In this document: one piece after another, positions 28,067 to 38,234 of the stretch
Layout: every line of letters begins with the position of its first letter
Numbering within the stretch: position 1 is the first letter of the stretch
Source of the DNA: Methanobacterium veterum
GTDB lineage: Archaea; Methanobacteriota; Methanobacteria; Methanobacteriales; Methanobacteriaceae
Assembly: GCF_000745485.1 (NCBI RefSeq)
Contig: NZ_JQJK01000015.1
Coordinates: forward strand, 156,931-220,930
Direction: 5' to 3'
DNA: 64,000 bases
Made by a program: the position numbers and the translations under genes
The notes under the pieces: model-generated
The model's database searches: none
The model's input: the letters and a program-made list of their open reading frames with translations, nothing else
Told to the model about the DNA's origin: nothing

Positions 28067-29641
28067 TCAATATTCAACCTGGCAAATTATGAAATCATCA
28101 TTCTCATATACTACTTTGGCGTAATCTGGAATTATTTCGTTAATATGTGTATGAATATCTTTGTTGAAATAGTAAAGAGGCCCAAATAAGGAATAGGCCA
28201 GTTTCATATCTATAGTTTTATTTTCAGATGTAAAAGTTAACCTTTTATCATAAACAATATAACCTATCTTTTCTTTTTCAAAAACAGATTTTGGTGTGCT
28301 GTTATTGAAGTTTTCAAACTTAAAATGAATTGGCATTTCAGATTCAGTAGCTAAGAAATATCCTGCATAAATATTAGATACAAGAACGGATCTGCTTTTA
28401 TTCCCGTTTTCATCAAACCATTTTGCCATATCTATCTCTGAATCACCCGGAGGAGAAATCTGAATATATCCAAATTTGGTTGTGGATCCAAAGATTGCTA
28501 TTTCAGGATCTTCAACAGTTAAAACACCTAAAAAAGTAGATAACGCAAAAATACTTATTAAAAACAATGATCTAAATGGCCTGGATGAAAATATATTGTA
28601 ATATTTTAACTTGTAATAAACCTGGCTTAATCCAAATCCTCCAAGTATTGAAAGTGGTATAAGTAAATATATCAAAACCCTGTAAGTTACAGTATTAATG
28701 CCGAACCAGTAAGCATTGCTTAATAAAAACATAGCTAAAATCCATATAAATATAAAGATATGTTTTCTTTCAATTTTTTTAAGTGCAAAAATACCTCCAA
28801 TGACTGCAAATATTAAAACTAATACTCCAATATTTTTGATGTAGGCTAATGCACCCATGGGTTGGTTATAATTTAATCTAATTCCGGAGCTAACTAGGGC
28901 TAATCCTTGGTGTGTTATGCTGCTAAAAAGATCTGGTTTCAATAAAAGAAGTGCAATTAACCCTGTAATTAGTAAAATCAATGAAAATGACAGAAATACA
29001 CCATAATTTTTTAAAACAGAAATATCCCTGTTTAAAATTAAAGTAAGTATTGTAAATAGGGTAACTACTAATAATAACACTTCTGGAGCTACTAAGTGTG
29101 TCAAAAGGGTTAAAATAAATATAAACCCTGCTATGAGTGCATATTTTAAAACTCCTTCTTCAAGGGACTTGTAATAAAAGTAAACTGCAAGTGGTAAAAA
29201 TATTAAAGCAAGATTTTCTGGCAGGGGTAAAATAATTCTGCTAATTAAATAGCTTGATATTATTAAAAACCCTGTAGAAATGCCTGCAATTTTACCATAA
29301 AATTTGTTTGCAACATAGGACGTAGATAAAACGATAAACATAGCTAAAAATGGCTGCATAAACCTTGCAATCTGGAAATAATCTATTTTTAGAAGGGTTC
29401 CTAGACCTGCAATTAGAAAATGAAAAATAGGAGGATAGTTTATGTTTTGTCCATATGGTGCATTTAAGAGTGGATCTGTTAATACAAAACCGTATTGGGT
29501 GTATATTTTTGCATACTGCACGTGGTAAATTATATCCCAGCTTAAAGGCCACCCGTATTTCAACGTTGGAATTAAAGCTATAAAAAATATTGCTATTGCA
29601 GGGATAATAAATGATATACTGTATATTTTCTTTAAGTTCAT
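28067..29641 (-). CDS. Multi-pass membrane protein, GT-C glycosyltransferase-like
   Basis: 524 residues with about 11 to 13 hydrophobic helices in the first 410 residues and a soluble C-terminal domain of about 110 residues. After the first helix comes a loop with WDIIYH and then PYGQNINYPP, the acidic loop position where GT-C (dolichyl-phosphate-sugar-dependent) transferases keep catalytic acids. The topology resembles archaeal membrane sugar transferases, although no specific family is certain. The start at 29641 is preferred over an in-frame upstream start. It is transcribed away from nifH; the shared region 29642-30041 holds the nif promoter. Confidence 0.6.
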   Translation of the reverse strand: MNLKKIYSISFIIPAIAIFFIALIPTLKYGWPLSWDIIYHVQYAKIYTQYGFVLTDPLLNAPYGQNINYPPIFHFLIAGLGTLLKIDYFQIARFMQPFLAMFIVLSTSYVANKFYGKIAGISTGFLIISSYLISRIILPLPENLALIFLPLAVYFYYKSLEEGVLKYALIAGFIFILTLLTHLVAPEVLLLVVTLFTILTLILNRDISVLKNYGVFLSFSLILLITGLIALLLLKPDLFSSITHQGLALVSSGIRLNYNQPMGALAYIKNIGVLVLIFAVIGGIFALKKIERKHIFIFIWILAMFLLSNAYWFGINTVTYRVLIYLLIPLSILGGFGLSQVYYKLKYYNIFSSRPFRSLFLISIFALSTFLGVLTVEDPEIAIFGSTTKFGYIQISPPGDSEIDMAKWFDENGNKSRSVLVSNIYAGYFLATESEMPIHFKFENFNNSTPKSVFEKEKIGYIVYDKRLTFTSENKTIDMKLAYSLFGPLYYFNKDIHTHINEIIPDYAKVVYENDDFIICQVEY

Positions 29642-29920
29642 TGTACCACGTTGAATAAATAACTTAATAAAGGAATTATAGACCTGAAGCAAAAGCACTA
29701 TGATAATGTTAATTAACTAATTTATGTTTTGCAAAAACTGTATATTATATCTATAGTAAATGTGCTAAATAGTCAAGGTTTTAAAAATTATTCAGTTGCA
29801 GATAAGTTTAGGACATAAAAGTAACATGAATTTGATGAATTTTATTTTTTAAGATTTTAATTGAATTGCAATAAAATACGCTTCGATAGGCCTTTAATTG
29901 GTACAAAAATGGATCCTTCG

Positions 29921-30869
<949 letters not shown>

Positions 30870-30895
30870 TCAGTGTAATTAATGGAGAGAATAAC

Positions 30896-31213
30896 ATGAA
30901 AATGATAAGGGCTATACTGAGACCAGATAAGGTAGAAGAAGTCGTAGATGCATTATCTAATGCAGGACACGTGGCTTTAACTAAAATGGATGTTATTGGA
31001 AGAGGTAAGCAGAAAGGAATTCGCCTGGACAATATATACTATGACGAACTTCCAAAGGTGATGCTTTTACTGGTAACACCATCTGAAGAAATTGATGATA
31101 TAATTGAGATTATCAATGAAACTGCATTCACTGGAAACTTCGGGGATGGAAAAATCTTCATAAGTCCTGTGGAAGAAGCTTATACTGTAAGAACTCGAAG
31201 TAAAGGGCTATGA
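30896..31213 (+). CDS. nifI1: NifI1, PII-family regulator of nitrogenase activity
   Basis: 105 residues of the PII fold (MKMIRAILRPDKVEEVVDAL at the N-terminus, C-terminal IFISPVEEAYTVRTRSKG). The position between nifH and nifD is diagnostic for archaeal NifI1. With NifI2 it forms a complex that binds the MoFe protein and blocks NifH docking after ammonium addition, relieved by 2-oxoglutarate. The T-loop region (GRGKQKGIRLDNIYYDELPK) lacks the uridylylation Tyr context of GlnB. The ATG follows GGAGAG, and the end overlaps an ATG of the next frame. Confidence 0.93.
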   Translation: MKMIRAILRPDKVEEVVDALSNAGHVALTKMDVIGRGKQKGIRLDNIYYDELPKVMLLLVTPSEEIDDIIEIINETAFTGNFGDGKIFISPVEEAYTVRTRSKGL

Positions 31214-31221
31214 GGGTCTTT

Positions 31222-31590
31222 ATGAAAGAAATAATAGCAATTATTCGGCCTAATAAAATCAACAGGACAAAGGAGGTTCTCGATGCTTTAGGATTTTCAT
31301 CTATGACTGCAAATGCAGTTTTTGGAAGGGGAAGACAGAAAGCAATCGTGGGGGAAGTGACCTTTGCTATCCAGAATAAAGATCTTCGTGAAGAAGAAGG
31401 AAGCATGCGTTATATTCCTAAAAGGATGATATCGCTGGTTGTCCCTGATGAAGATGCCTCTTTGGTGGTTGAATCTATAATGAAAGTAAATAAAACGGGT
31501 CAAATTGGAGACGGTAAAATATTTGTTTGTCCCATAGAAGACGCAGTTAGAGTTAGAACAAAAGAATCAGGAGAAGACGCAATTTTGTAA
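31222..31590 (+). CDS. nifI2: NifI2, PII-family regulator of nitrogenase activity
   Basis: 122 residues, second PII-type subunit of the NifI1/NifI2 switch. The longer T-loop (GRGRQKAIVGEVTF and AIQNKDLREEEGSMRYIPK) is typical of NifI2, as is the C-terminal IGDGKIFVCPIEDAVRVRT. ATG 31222 has GAGGGT upstream; an in-frame ATG at 31210 overlaps the nifI1 stop and is less likely. The gap to nifI1 is eight bases. Confidence 0.93.
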   Translation: MKEIIAIIRPNKINRTKEVLDALGFSSMTANAVFGRGRQKAIVGEVTFAIQNKDLREEEGSMRYIPKRMISLVVPDEDASLVVESIMKVNKTGQIGDGKIFVCPIEDAVRVRTKESGEDAIL

Positions 31591-31641
31591 ATTAACAAAA
31601 TTGCACTCCTGTAGTTATAATTAAATTTAAGGAGAGTAAAC

Positions 31642-33087
31642 ATGCCTTTCAAACTTTTTGATGTGTCTAAACCTATCCCTGAGAGGAAAGAACACACATA
31701 TGTAAAACACTGAGGGGATCCTGAGGACTGTCTTCCTAAATGTAATTCTAAAACAATACCAGGTTCTATGACAGAGAGGGGATGTGCATTTGCTGGAGCC
31801 AAAGGTGTTATAACTGGAGCTATAAAAGACGTAGCTCATATTGTACACTCTCCTGTAGGATGTACAGCTTACGGTTATGGAACAAAAAGGTATCCAACAA
31901 CCACAGATATGCCCGACGGCAGTCAATTCCCTATAAAGGATTTTAACATTAAATATATTATTGGAACAGATTTACAGGAGTCAGATGTAGTATTTGGGGG
32001 GATGAAAAAGTTGCGTCAAGCAATTCTTGACACCAATAAAGAATTCCCATTTGTAAGTGCAATTTATCTTTATGCAACATGTACTACTGGACTTATAGGA
32101 GATGATCTGGACGCCGTAGCCAAAGAAATGGAAGAAGAATTAGGTAAACCGATCATAGCATTTAATGCACCAGGTTTTGCTGGACCAACCCAATCTAAAG
32201 GTCATACTATTGGAAACAATGTTTTATTTAGTAAATTGGTAGGTACAACAGAACCTCCCGCAACTACTCCCTATGATATAAATCTTATTGGTGAGTACAA
32301 CATCGACGGGGACCTCTGGTTGCTTAAAGACTACTTTAAAGAAATAGGAATAAATGTCTTGAGTACTTTCACAGGTGACTGCTGTCATAATGAAATAGGA
32401 TGGATGCACAGGGCAAAATTAAGCGTAGTAAGGTGTCAGAGATCATCTACCTACATAGCAAAAATGATAGAGGACAAATACGGCGTCCCTTACATGAAAA
32501 CTGACTTTTTCAGTACCAAATACTGTGCAGAAAACTTAAAAACTGTAGCAAAATTCTTTGGTCTGGAAGATAAAGCAGATGAATTGATTGCTAAAAAAAT
32601 GGCTGAAGTAGGTCCAGAATTAGAATTTTATAGAAAGAAATTAGCCGGAAAAAAAGCATTTATCTTTTCTGGGGGGCCTAAAAGTTATCACCTTTCTGTC
32701 CCATTACAGGAAGAGTTAGATATGGATGTCACTGGTGTTTCATCTATGTTTGAACACGAAGATGGGTTTGAAAAGATGAAAAGCAGGTTAGATGAAGGAA
32801 AACTTGTAATAGACGATCCTAATGCACTGGAACTGGAAGAGCTAATTGAAGACTATGATATAGATCTGATTATGGGTGGTGTAAAAGAGAAGTATTTTGT
32901 CCATAAATTAGGAATACCATGTCTCTTGATTCACTCATATGAAAATGGACCATACATTGGATTTGAAGGGTTCGTAAACCTTGCAAGGGATATGTACACA
33001 GCCATCTATAATCCTGTATGGAACATGCTTGAATTTGAAGAAACTGAAGAACCAGATATACCAAACGTTGAAGAGGAGGCAAAATAA
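31642..33087 (+). CDS. nifD: Nitrogenase MoFe protein alpha chain NifD, with in-frame TGA at codon 24
   Basis: The full-length frame starts at ATG 31642 (GGAGAG at 31631-31636) and would encode 481 residues, but codon 24 (31711-31713) is TGA. The flanking residues, [17 protein letters not shown], are where Trp (TGG) is expected, so one G-to-A change explains it. From the next ATG (31768) the frame is open for 439 residues and keeps every key residue: P-cluster Cys48, Cys74 and Cys147, FeMo-cofactor ligands Cys265 and His431, and His188 with the preceding Gln near the active site (numbering from 31642). No SECIS, selenocysteine or recoding system is seen, and TGA ends other genes here. Either the strain makes no or a shortened NifD, or the base is wrong. 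It overlaps nifK by one base (TAATG). Confidence 0.9.
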
Positions 33088-34469
33088 TGAGCGTAAATCT
33101 TATAGAAAAGGAAAGAATGGCTACAATTAATCCTCTAAAAACATGTCAGCCGCTGGGAGCAATGTGGGCGGTTACTGGGATTAGCAGGGCCGTTCCATTA
33201 GTTCACGGTTCTCAAGGATGCTCAGCATTCGTTAGATACTGCCTCTCTCGTCATTTCAGGGAACCTTCGGAAATTGCTGTAACTTCTCTCCACGAGGATG
33301 CGGCAGTTTTTGGCGGAAGAAAAAATCTTGTTGAAGGTATCCAGAACGTTGCAATAAGGCTTAAACCTGATTTCATTGGTGTAATTACCACATGTTCCAG
33401 TGAGATCATCGGTGATGATGTAATTGGGTTCATAAAAACAGCAAAAGGAGAACTTAAAGAAAAAATTGGTGAAGAAGCAGTTGAAAAAATAAAAATTGTA
33501 CCAATAAGTACTCCGAGTTTCGTTGAAACACACCTTAAAGGTTACGATAATGCAATTAAAGCTTTGGCAGATTACGTAGCTGAACCTTCAGAACCCAATG
33601 AAAAGATAAATATAATCCCGGGAATGGTGAACCCTGGAGATATACGTGAAATAAAACATATGCTCAGACTCATGGATCTTGAAAGCATAGTCCTTGCGGA
33701 TATTTCTGATCCATTTGATGCGCCACTCAGGCCATCTACAACTGAATACAAGCCATATTATCCAAAAGGGGGGACAACTGTAGATGAAATCGTTGATTCA
33801 GCAAACAGTGTAGGTACCATATCTCTTACTAAATATGCTGGTTCCGGTGCTTTATCTCTGGAGAAAAAATACAACGTACCTGCAGAACTTGGTCCAATCC
33901 CTATAGGTGTTCGAAATACTGATCAATTCCTTAGGAACTTGAAAAAACTCACTGGTCAAGATATTCCTGACTCGATCTTGGATGAAAGAGGTTTACTGAT
34001 AGATTCCATGGCGGATGTAGCTTCAAGATATCTCTTTGATAAAACAGTAGCCATCTATGGAGATCCTGAAATTACCTCTGGAATAGCAAGGTTCGTTGGG
34101 GAACTTGGTATGGAACCTAAACTGGTTCTTACTGGATCTAAAAGTCAGGAATTTGTTAAAGACATAGAAAAAGTAGCCAAAGAAACTGGAGCTGAAATAG
34201 ATACCATGATTGATCAGGATTTAAGGTCCATGGAAGTGTATCTCAAGGATAATCCGGTGGATCTGATGATAGGCGGATCAGATGCAAGGCTCATGGCTAA
34301 GGAATATGATATTCCATTGGTAAGAGTTGGTTATCCTGTTTATGACCGTGTGGGTTACCACAGACGTCCTATAGTGGGATACAATGGTGGTATTCATCTT
34401 ATGGATCTGATAACTAATACCGTACTTGAAAAATACTATGAACCAGAGCACTGGAAACTCCAGCAGTAG
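33087..34469 (+). CDS. nifK: Nitrogenase MoFe protein beta chain NifK
   Basis: 460 residues, partner of NifD in the alpha2beta2 MoFe protein. P-cluster Cys ligands are visible in CQPLGAMWA, HGSQGCSAFVRY and ITTCSSEIIGDD, with STPSF further on corresponding to the Ser ligand region. The protein is short at the N-terminus, as in other archaeal and group III NifK. Its ATG shares a base with the nifD stop, so loss of nifD translation could also lower NifK through lost coupling. A stem-loop with T-run follows it. Confidence 0.95.
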   Translation: MSVNLIEKERMATINPLKTCQPLGAMWAVTGISRAVPLVHGSQGCSAFVRYCLSRHFREPSEIAVTSLHEDAAVFGGRKNLVEGIQNVAIRLKPDFIGVITTCSSEIIGDDVIGFIKTAKGELKEKIGEEAVEKIKIVPISTPSFVETHLKGYDNAIKALADYVAEPSEPNEKINIIPGMVNPGDIREIKHMLRLMDLESIVLADISDPFDAPLRPSTTEYKPYYPKGGTTVDEIVDSANSVGTISLTKYAGSGALSLEKKYNVPAELGPIPIGVRNTDQFLRNLKKLTGQDIPDSILDERGLLIDSMADVASRYLFDKTVAIYGDPEITSGIARFVGELGMEPKLVLTGSKSQEFVKDIEKVAKETGAEIDTMIDQDLRSMEVYLKDNPVDLMIGGSDARLMAKEYDIPLVRVGYPVYDRVGYHRRPIVGYNGGIHLMDLITNTVLEKYYEPEHWKLQQ

Positions 34470-34484
34470 ATTAATATGTGGATG

Positions 34485-34514
34485 GGCTCGATTGAGCCTA
34501 TTAAATTTTTTTTT
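34485..34514 (+). terminator. Stem-loop plus T-run between nifK and nifE
   Basis: GGCTC and GAGCC (34485-34489 and 34494-34498) can pair over a GATT loop and are followed by a run of nine T at 34506-34514. This lies in the only sizeable gap of the nif operon (95 bases). It could lower transcription into the cofactor-assembly genes nifE-N-X relative to nifHDK, or be an RNA processing or stabilising site. Inference from sequence only. Confidence 0.5.
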
Positions 34515-34564
34515 AAATTATTTAACTAATTAGGAGAATTACTTAGAATTTAGGGGTATTTATA

Positions 34565-35923
34565 ATGGAACCTGTTACTGAAACATTTGAATCTCGTAAA
34601 AAACACGTGTGTGTAAAAGGAGAAGGATTATCTATTCCTGTATGTGATAAGGCCAGTCTTCCAGGTACAGTTACCCAGAGAACATGTGTTTACGGTGGAG
34701 CAAGAATTGTTTTAATGCCAATTACAGATTCAATTCACCTGGTACACGGTCCGATAGGATGTGCGGCATGTACATGGGATATAAGAGGAAGTAAAACTTC
34801 AAGGGAAGATATATACAAAAAAGGATGTTCTACAAACTTACAAGAAAAAGATATCATCTTTGGTGGAGAAAAAAAACTATTTGAGACCATAATAGAACTT
34901 AATAAATTATACAAGCCTGGAGCAATATTTGTGTATGCTACATGTGTTGCAGGTATAATTGGGGATGATATTAGGGCAGTATGCAAAAAATCAGAAGAAA
35001 TAACTGGATGCAGAGTTATACCAGTTCAATCTGAAGGTTTCCAGAACCATAATAAAACTAAAGGGCACTGGATCGGCGGTGATGCATTACTGGACTATGT
35101 AATTGGAACAAAAGAACCTGAAGAAACCACTCCCTTTGATATCAATATAGTGGGTGAATTTAATGTTGCAGGGGATCTCTGGGGAATTAAGCCCCTACTT
35201 GAAGAAATGGGTGTCAATATAATAAGTACGTTAACCGGAGATTCCCATGTGGATGAAATAGCTCAGGCACACCGGGCTAAGCTCAATATAGTTCAGTGCC
35301 AGAAATCTTCAAATTACGTTGCCCAAAAAATGGAAAAAAAATATGGAATACCATTTATAAAAGTCAACTTCTTTGGTCTTGAACAAACTGTAGCATCTTT
35401 AAGGGATATAGCTGATTTCTTTGGAGACGAAGAAATGATCGAGCGGACCGAAAGAATAATAGAATCAGGACTCAAAGAGGTAGCACACAAAATTGAAGAA
35501 TATAAGAAAAGATTAACTGGAAAAACTGTTGCTCTCTATGTTGGAGGTAACAAAGCATGGTCTCTTGTGAGGCCATTTGAAGAATTAGGTATGGATGTAA
35601 TGATGTCTGGAACAAAGAATGGAATTAGGGAAGATTATGAAATGATCAAGGAAGCTGTTAGAGATGGTACCATAATTGTAGATGATGCAAATTCAGCCGA
35701 ACTCACCAGACTTCTTAAAGAACACCGACCAAATCTGCTCATATCTGGTGCTAAAGAGAAATACATCTCATTAAAGCTCGGAATTCCATTTTGCGACTTT
35801 AACCACGACAGAATAACTGCGTTTGCAGGATTTAGAGGTTTTGTAAGCTTTGCAAAAGAAGTGGATGCCTCAGTTTCAAGTCCAGTGTTTGAATTAACCT
35901 CAAAAAGTTTGAGAGGTGACTAA
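34565..35923 (+). CDS. nifE: Nitrogenase cofactor scaffold protein NifE
   Basis: 452 residues, paralog of NifD that with NifN forms the scaffold on which the NifB cofactor matures to FeMo-co. Conserved Cys in [26 protein letters not shown] and [12 protein letters not shown] match P-cluster-like ligand positions, and [14 protein letters not shown] is the counterpart of the NifD cofactor Cys region. The NifD His ligand position reads CDFNHDRI. Length fits the archaeal family. It overlaps or abuts nifN (stop 35921-35923, next ATG 35925). No nifB is present in the window. Confidence 0.94.
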   Translation: MEPVTETFESRKKHVCVKGEGLSIPVCDKASLPGTVTQRTCVYGGARIVLMPITDSIHLVHGPIGCAACTWDIRGSKTSREDIYKKGCSTNLQEKDIIFGGEKKLFETIIELNKLYKPGAIFVYATCVAGIIGDDIRAVCKKSEEITGCRVIPVQSEGFQNHNKTKGHWIGGDALLDYVIGTKEPEETTPFDINIVGEFNVAGDLWGIKPLLEEMGVNIISTLTGDSHVDEIAQAHRAKLNIVQCQKSSNYVAQKMEKKYGIPFIKVNFFGLEQTVASLRDIADFFGDEEMIERTERIIESGLKEVAHKIEEYKKRLTGKTVALYVGGNKAWSLVRPFEELGMDVMMSGTKNGIREDYEMIKEAVRDGTIIVDDANSAELTRLLKEHRPNLLISGAKEKYISLKLGIPFCDFNHDRITAFAGFRGFVSFAKEVDASVSSPVFELTSKSLRGD

Positions 35924-35924
35924 A

Positions 35925-37301
35925 ATGCATCACGATAAAAAATTTGCTGTAGTAAATCCCTCCAAAATGTGCCAGCCAATGGGAGCCATACAGGCCCTTT
36001 TGGGAGTTAAAGACTCCATGCCTCTTATTCACGGCTCTCAGGGCTGCAGCACATATATAAGGTTTCAACTCACCAGGCACTTTAGAGAACCTATAGAAGT
36101 TGCATCAACTTCTATGAGTGAAAAAACTGTAATCTATGGTGGCGAATTCAATCTAATGAAAGCTTTAAAAAATATCACCGAAAAACAGTCTCCAAGCATG
36201 ATAGCAGTTACATCAAGCTGCTTAACAGAAACCATTGGGGACGATATGGTGGGAATTATAGAGAAATTTGAAGATGCAAACCTGGACAAAGAACTGCCTG
36301 TAATCATCCCTATTTCAACTCCGAGTTATGTTGAATCCCATGTTGAGGGGTACAACAGGACTATAAAAGCGCTTGTTGAGCATTTAGCTACTCCAACAGT
36401 CGAAAATGGAAAAATTAATATAATTACCGGTAATATATCACCTGCAGATGTAAAAGAGGTTAAAAATATCTTAAAAGAGATGGATTGTGAGAGTATCATT
36501 TTAACAGACACCTCAGAAAACCTTGACGCACCACTTACTGAAGATGCTCTATCCTTATATAATGGAGGAACAACCATTGAGGAAATTGAAGATACGGCCA
36601 ATTCATTAGGTACAATCTCTTTATCCAAACATGTGGATTCTGCAGGAGTATTCCTTGAGAAGAAATTTGGGGTTAAATCTATATCTGGACCTATTCCTAT
36701 AGGCCTTGAAAATACAGACAGTTTTGTAAAATCTGTATCTGAACTTGGAGATTTAGAAATTCCAGAATCAATAGAAAAAGATAGAGGTAGGCTTATAGAC
36801 ACAATGGTAGATGCCCATTCATACAATTATCACCGAAAAGTGGCTATATTTGGAGATCCTGACTTTGTATCTGGATTAACACGTTTCACATGTGAAATGG
36901 GTATGATCCCGACTGTTGTATGTACTGGTACTGAAAGTAAACGGTTTATTGAAGACATCAATAATATCTCCGAAGAAAAAGGAGTTTCACCTACTATTTT
37001 AGCAGGCGGTGACCTTTATGACATGCACAGAGAAATTAAAGAAGCAGGAGCAGATATTTTAATTGGAAATGCTTATGGGGCTAGTATAGCTCAGGAAGAA
37101 AATATCCCTCTATTTAGAGTAGGTTTCCCAGTATTTGATAGATTGGGAGCACAGAGAATATCTGTACTGGGATATACTGGAGGTATTGACTTCGTTGACA
37201 AATTAACAAATACAATACTTGATTTCTACTATGATGAAGCTGGATACGAAATAGAAGAACCAGAAGAAGTAGTGGAAGAATTTGCCAGGGAGGAGATTTA
37301 A
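35925..37301 (+). CDS. nifN: Nitrogenase cofactor scaffold protein NifN
   Basis: 458 residues, NifK paralog and partner of Nif[33 protein letters not shown] and [12 protein letters not shown] keep the Cys pattern of the NifK/NifN line, while the end ([19 protein letters not shown]) is an acidic tail. ATG 35925 follows GAGAGGTG; an in-frame GTG at 35916 is part of that site and less likely. NifN rather than a second NifK is indicated by position behind nifE and by lower similarity to NifK. Confidence 0.93.
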   Translation: MHHDKKFAVVNPSKMCQPMGAIQALLGVKDSMPLIHGSQGCSTYIRFQLTRHFREPIEVASTSMSEKTVIYGGEFNLMKALKNITEKQSPSMIAVTSSCLTETIGDDMVGIIEKFEDANLDKELPVIIPISTPSYVESHVEGYNRTIKALVEHLATPTVENGKINIITGNISPADVKEVKNILKEMDCESIILTDTSENLDAPLTEDALSLYNGGTTIEEIEDTANSLGTISLSKHVDSAGVFLEKKFGVKSISGPIPIGLENTDSFVKSVSELGDLEIPESIEKDRGRLIDTMVDAHSYNYHRKVAIFGDPDFVSGLTRFTCEMGMIPTVVCTGTESKRFIEDINNISEEKGVSPTILAGGDLYDMHREIKEAGADILIGNAYGASIAQEENIPLFRVGFPVFDRLGAQRISVLGYTGGIDFVDKLTNTILDFYYDEAGYEIEEPEEVVEEFAREEI

Positions 37302-37622
37302 GTGAAGATAGCAGTAGCATCAACAGATGGTAAGCTAGTAGATCTGCATTTTGGGGATGCAGATAGATTTTTAATATATGAAATTGAGGATGGAGAAGGT
37401 AAATTCCATGAAATAAGAGAAAAAACAGCTATGCCTTTAAATAATCATCAAGAACGTTGGGTAGCATCAATAGATCTTATAAATGATTGCAAAGCAGTTC
37501 TCTGCAATAAAATTGGAAATGAACCTACGATTGAACTTAGAAAATTAGGAATAAAACCAATACAGCTTGATTGTGAAGTTAAAGATGCTGTTAGTGAGTG
37601 TTCAAAACATCTATTGAGTTAA
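37302..37622 (+). CDS. nifX: NifX/NifB-C-terminal family FeMo-cofactor-binding protein
   Basis: 106 residues, GTG start immediately after the nifN stop, with GGAGG upstream. It belongs to the dinitrogenase iron-molybdenum cofactor family: [25 protein letters not shown] at the start, then [20 protein letters not shown] in the middle. Such proteins hold the NifB cofactor or FeMo-co during transfer between NifB, NifEN and apo-NifDK. A C-terminal Cys (SECSKHLL) is present. In archaea several paralogs exist, so NifX is assigned from its place at the end of the nif operon. Confidence 0.85.
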   Translation: MKIAVASTDGKLVDLHFGDADRFLIYEIEDGEGKFHEIREKTAMPLNNHQERWVASIDLINDCKAVLCNKIGNEPTIELRKLGIKPIQLDCEVKDAVSECSKHLLS

Positions 37623-37682
37623 TTGGTTCTTTATGCCAGAGATATGGTAATTTACCTGATCTAAATCTAGTAGGTGGGATTA

Positions 37683-37895
37683 ATGTTGATAACGGTTAAC
37701 ATATCACTGGATTATGGGAGATGTGAAGGATCAGGATGTGGGGCATGTGTGTGTATATGTCCTACTAATGTTTTTACCCTTAAAGAGGGTTGTGTGTCAA
37801 TAAAATCACCAGAATATTGTAAATTATGTGGTAATTGTTTAGAAATTTGTCCTTATGGGGCTATAGAAATAGAAGAAATAGATGGAACTTTTTAA
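37683..37895 (+). CDS. Small 2[4Fe-4S] ferredoxin, nif-linked
   Basis: 70 residues from ATG 37683 (GGTGGG at 37673-37678; a GTG at 37674 lies inside that site). Two Cys clusters, CEGSGCGACVCICP and CKLCGNCLEICP. The first has four residues between its first two Cys instead of the usual two, a spacing also seen in the next gene. It is probably a low-potential electron carrier for nitrogenase or for the molybdopterin enzyme that follows. It starts 60 bases behind nifX, so may share its transcript. Confidence 0.85.
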   Translation: MLITVNISLDYGRCEGSGCGACVCICPTNVFTLKEGCVSIKSPEYCKLCGNCLEICPYGAIEIEEIDGTF

Positions 37896-37910
37896 AATGA
37901 GGAGATACAA

Positions 37911-38099
37911 ATGGCTAATGTAAAAATTGACTTTGGAAAATGTGATGGTATAGACTGTGGAGAATGTGCAGATGTCTGTTCAATGGAAATTCTCAAACTT
38001 GAAGGGAACAAAATAGTAATTGTGAACCCTGGAGAATGCAGTTTATGCGAAACATGTACCGACGTTTGTCCTAATGGAGCTATTGAACTGGAAGACTGA
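37911..38099 (+). CDS. Second small 2[4Fe-4S] ferredoxin
   Basis: 62 residues with CDGIDCGECADVC and CSLCETCTDVCP. The first motif again has the wide C-x4-C spacing, and its fourth Cys is followed by Ser instead of Pro. The ATG follows GAGGAGATACAA. It lies 15 bases after the first ferredoxin and is plainly a tandem paralog. Likely electron carrier; the unusual first cluster could shift its potential. A 135-base gap with a T-run (38139-38145) separates it from the next gene. Confidence 0.85.
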   Translation: MANVKIDFGKCDGIDCGECADVCSMEILKLEGNKIVIVNPGECSLCETCTDVCPNGAIELED

Positions 38100-38234
38100 T
38101 CAAAATATATGGCTACAAAAAGGATAAATAAATTCATTACTTTTTTTAATAGAAATTTTTTTATTATATTTGGATAATATAACGATGATGCCAGTTAATT
38201 TTATTAAAATTTAATACTCATAAGGTGATACCTC

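Noticed and set aside
31711..31713. TGA in nifD as selenocysteine or as a reassigned Trp codon
   Set aside because: No SECIS-like element or Sec genes were seen, NifD has Trp-like context here instead of a redox Cys, and TGA ends other genes in this window.
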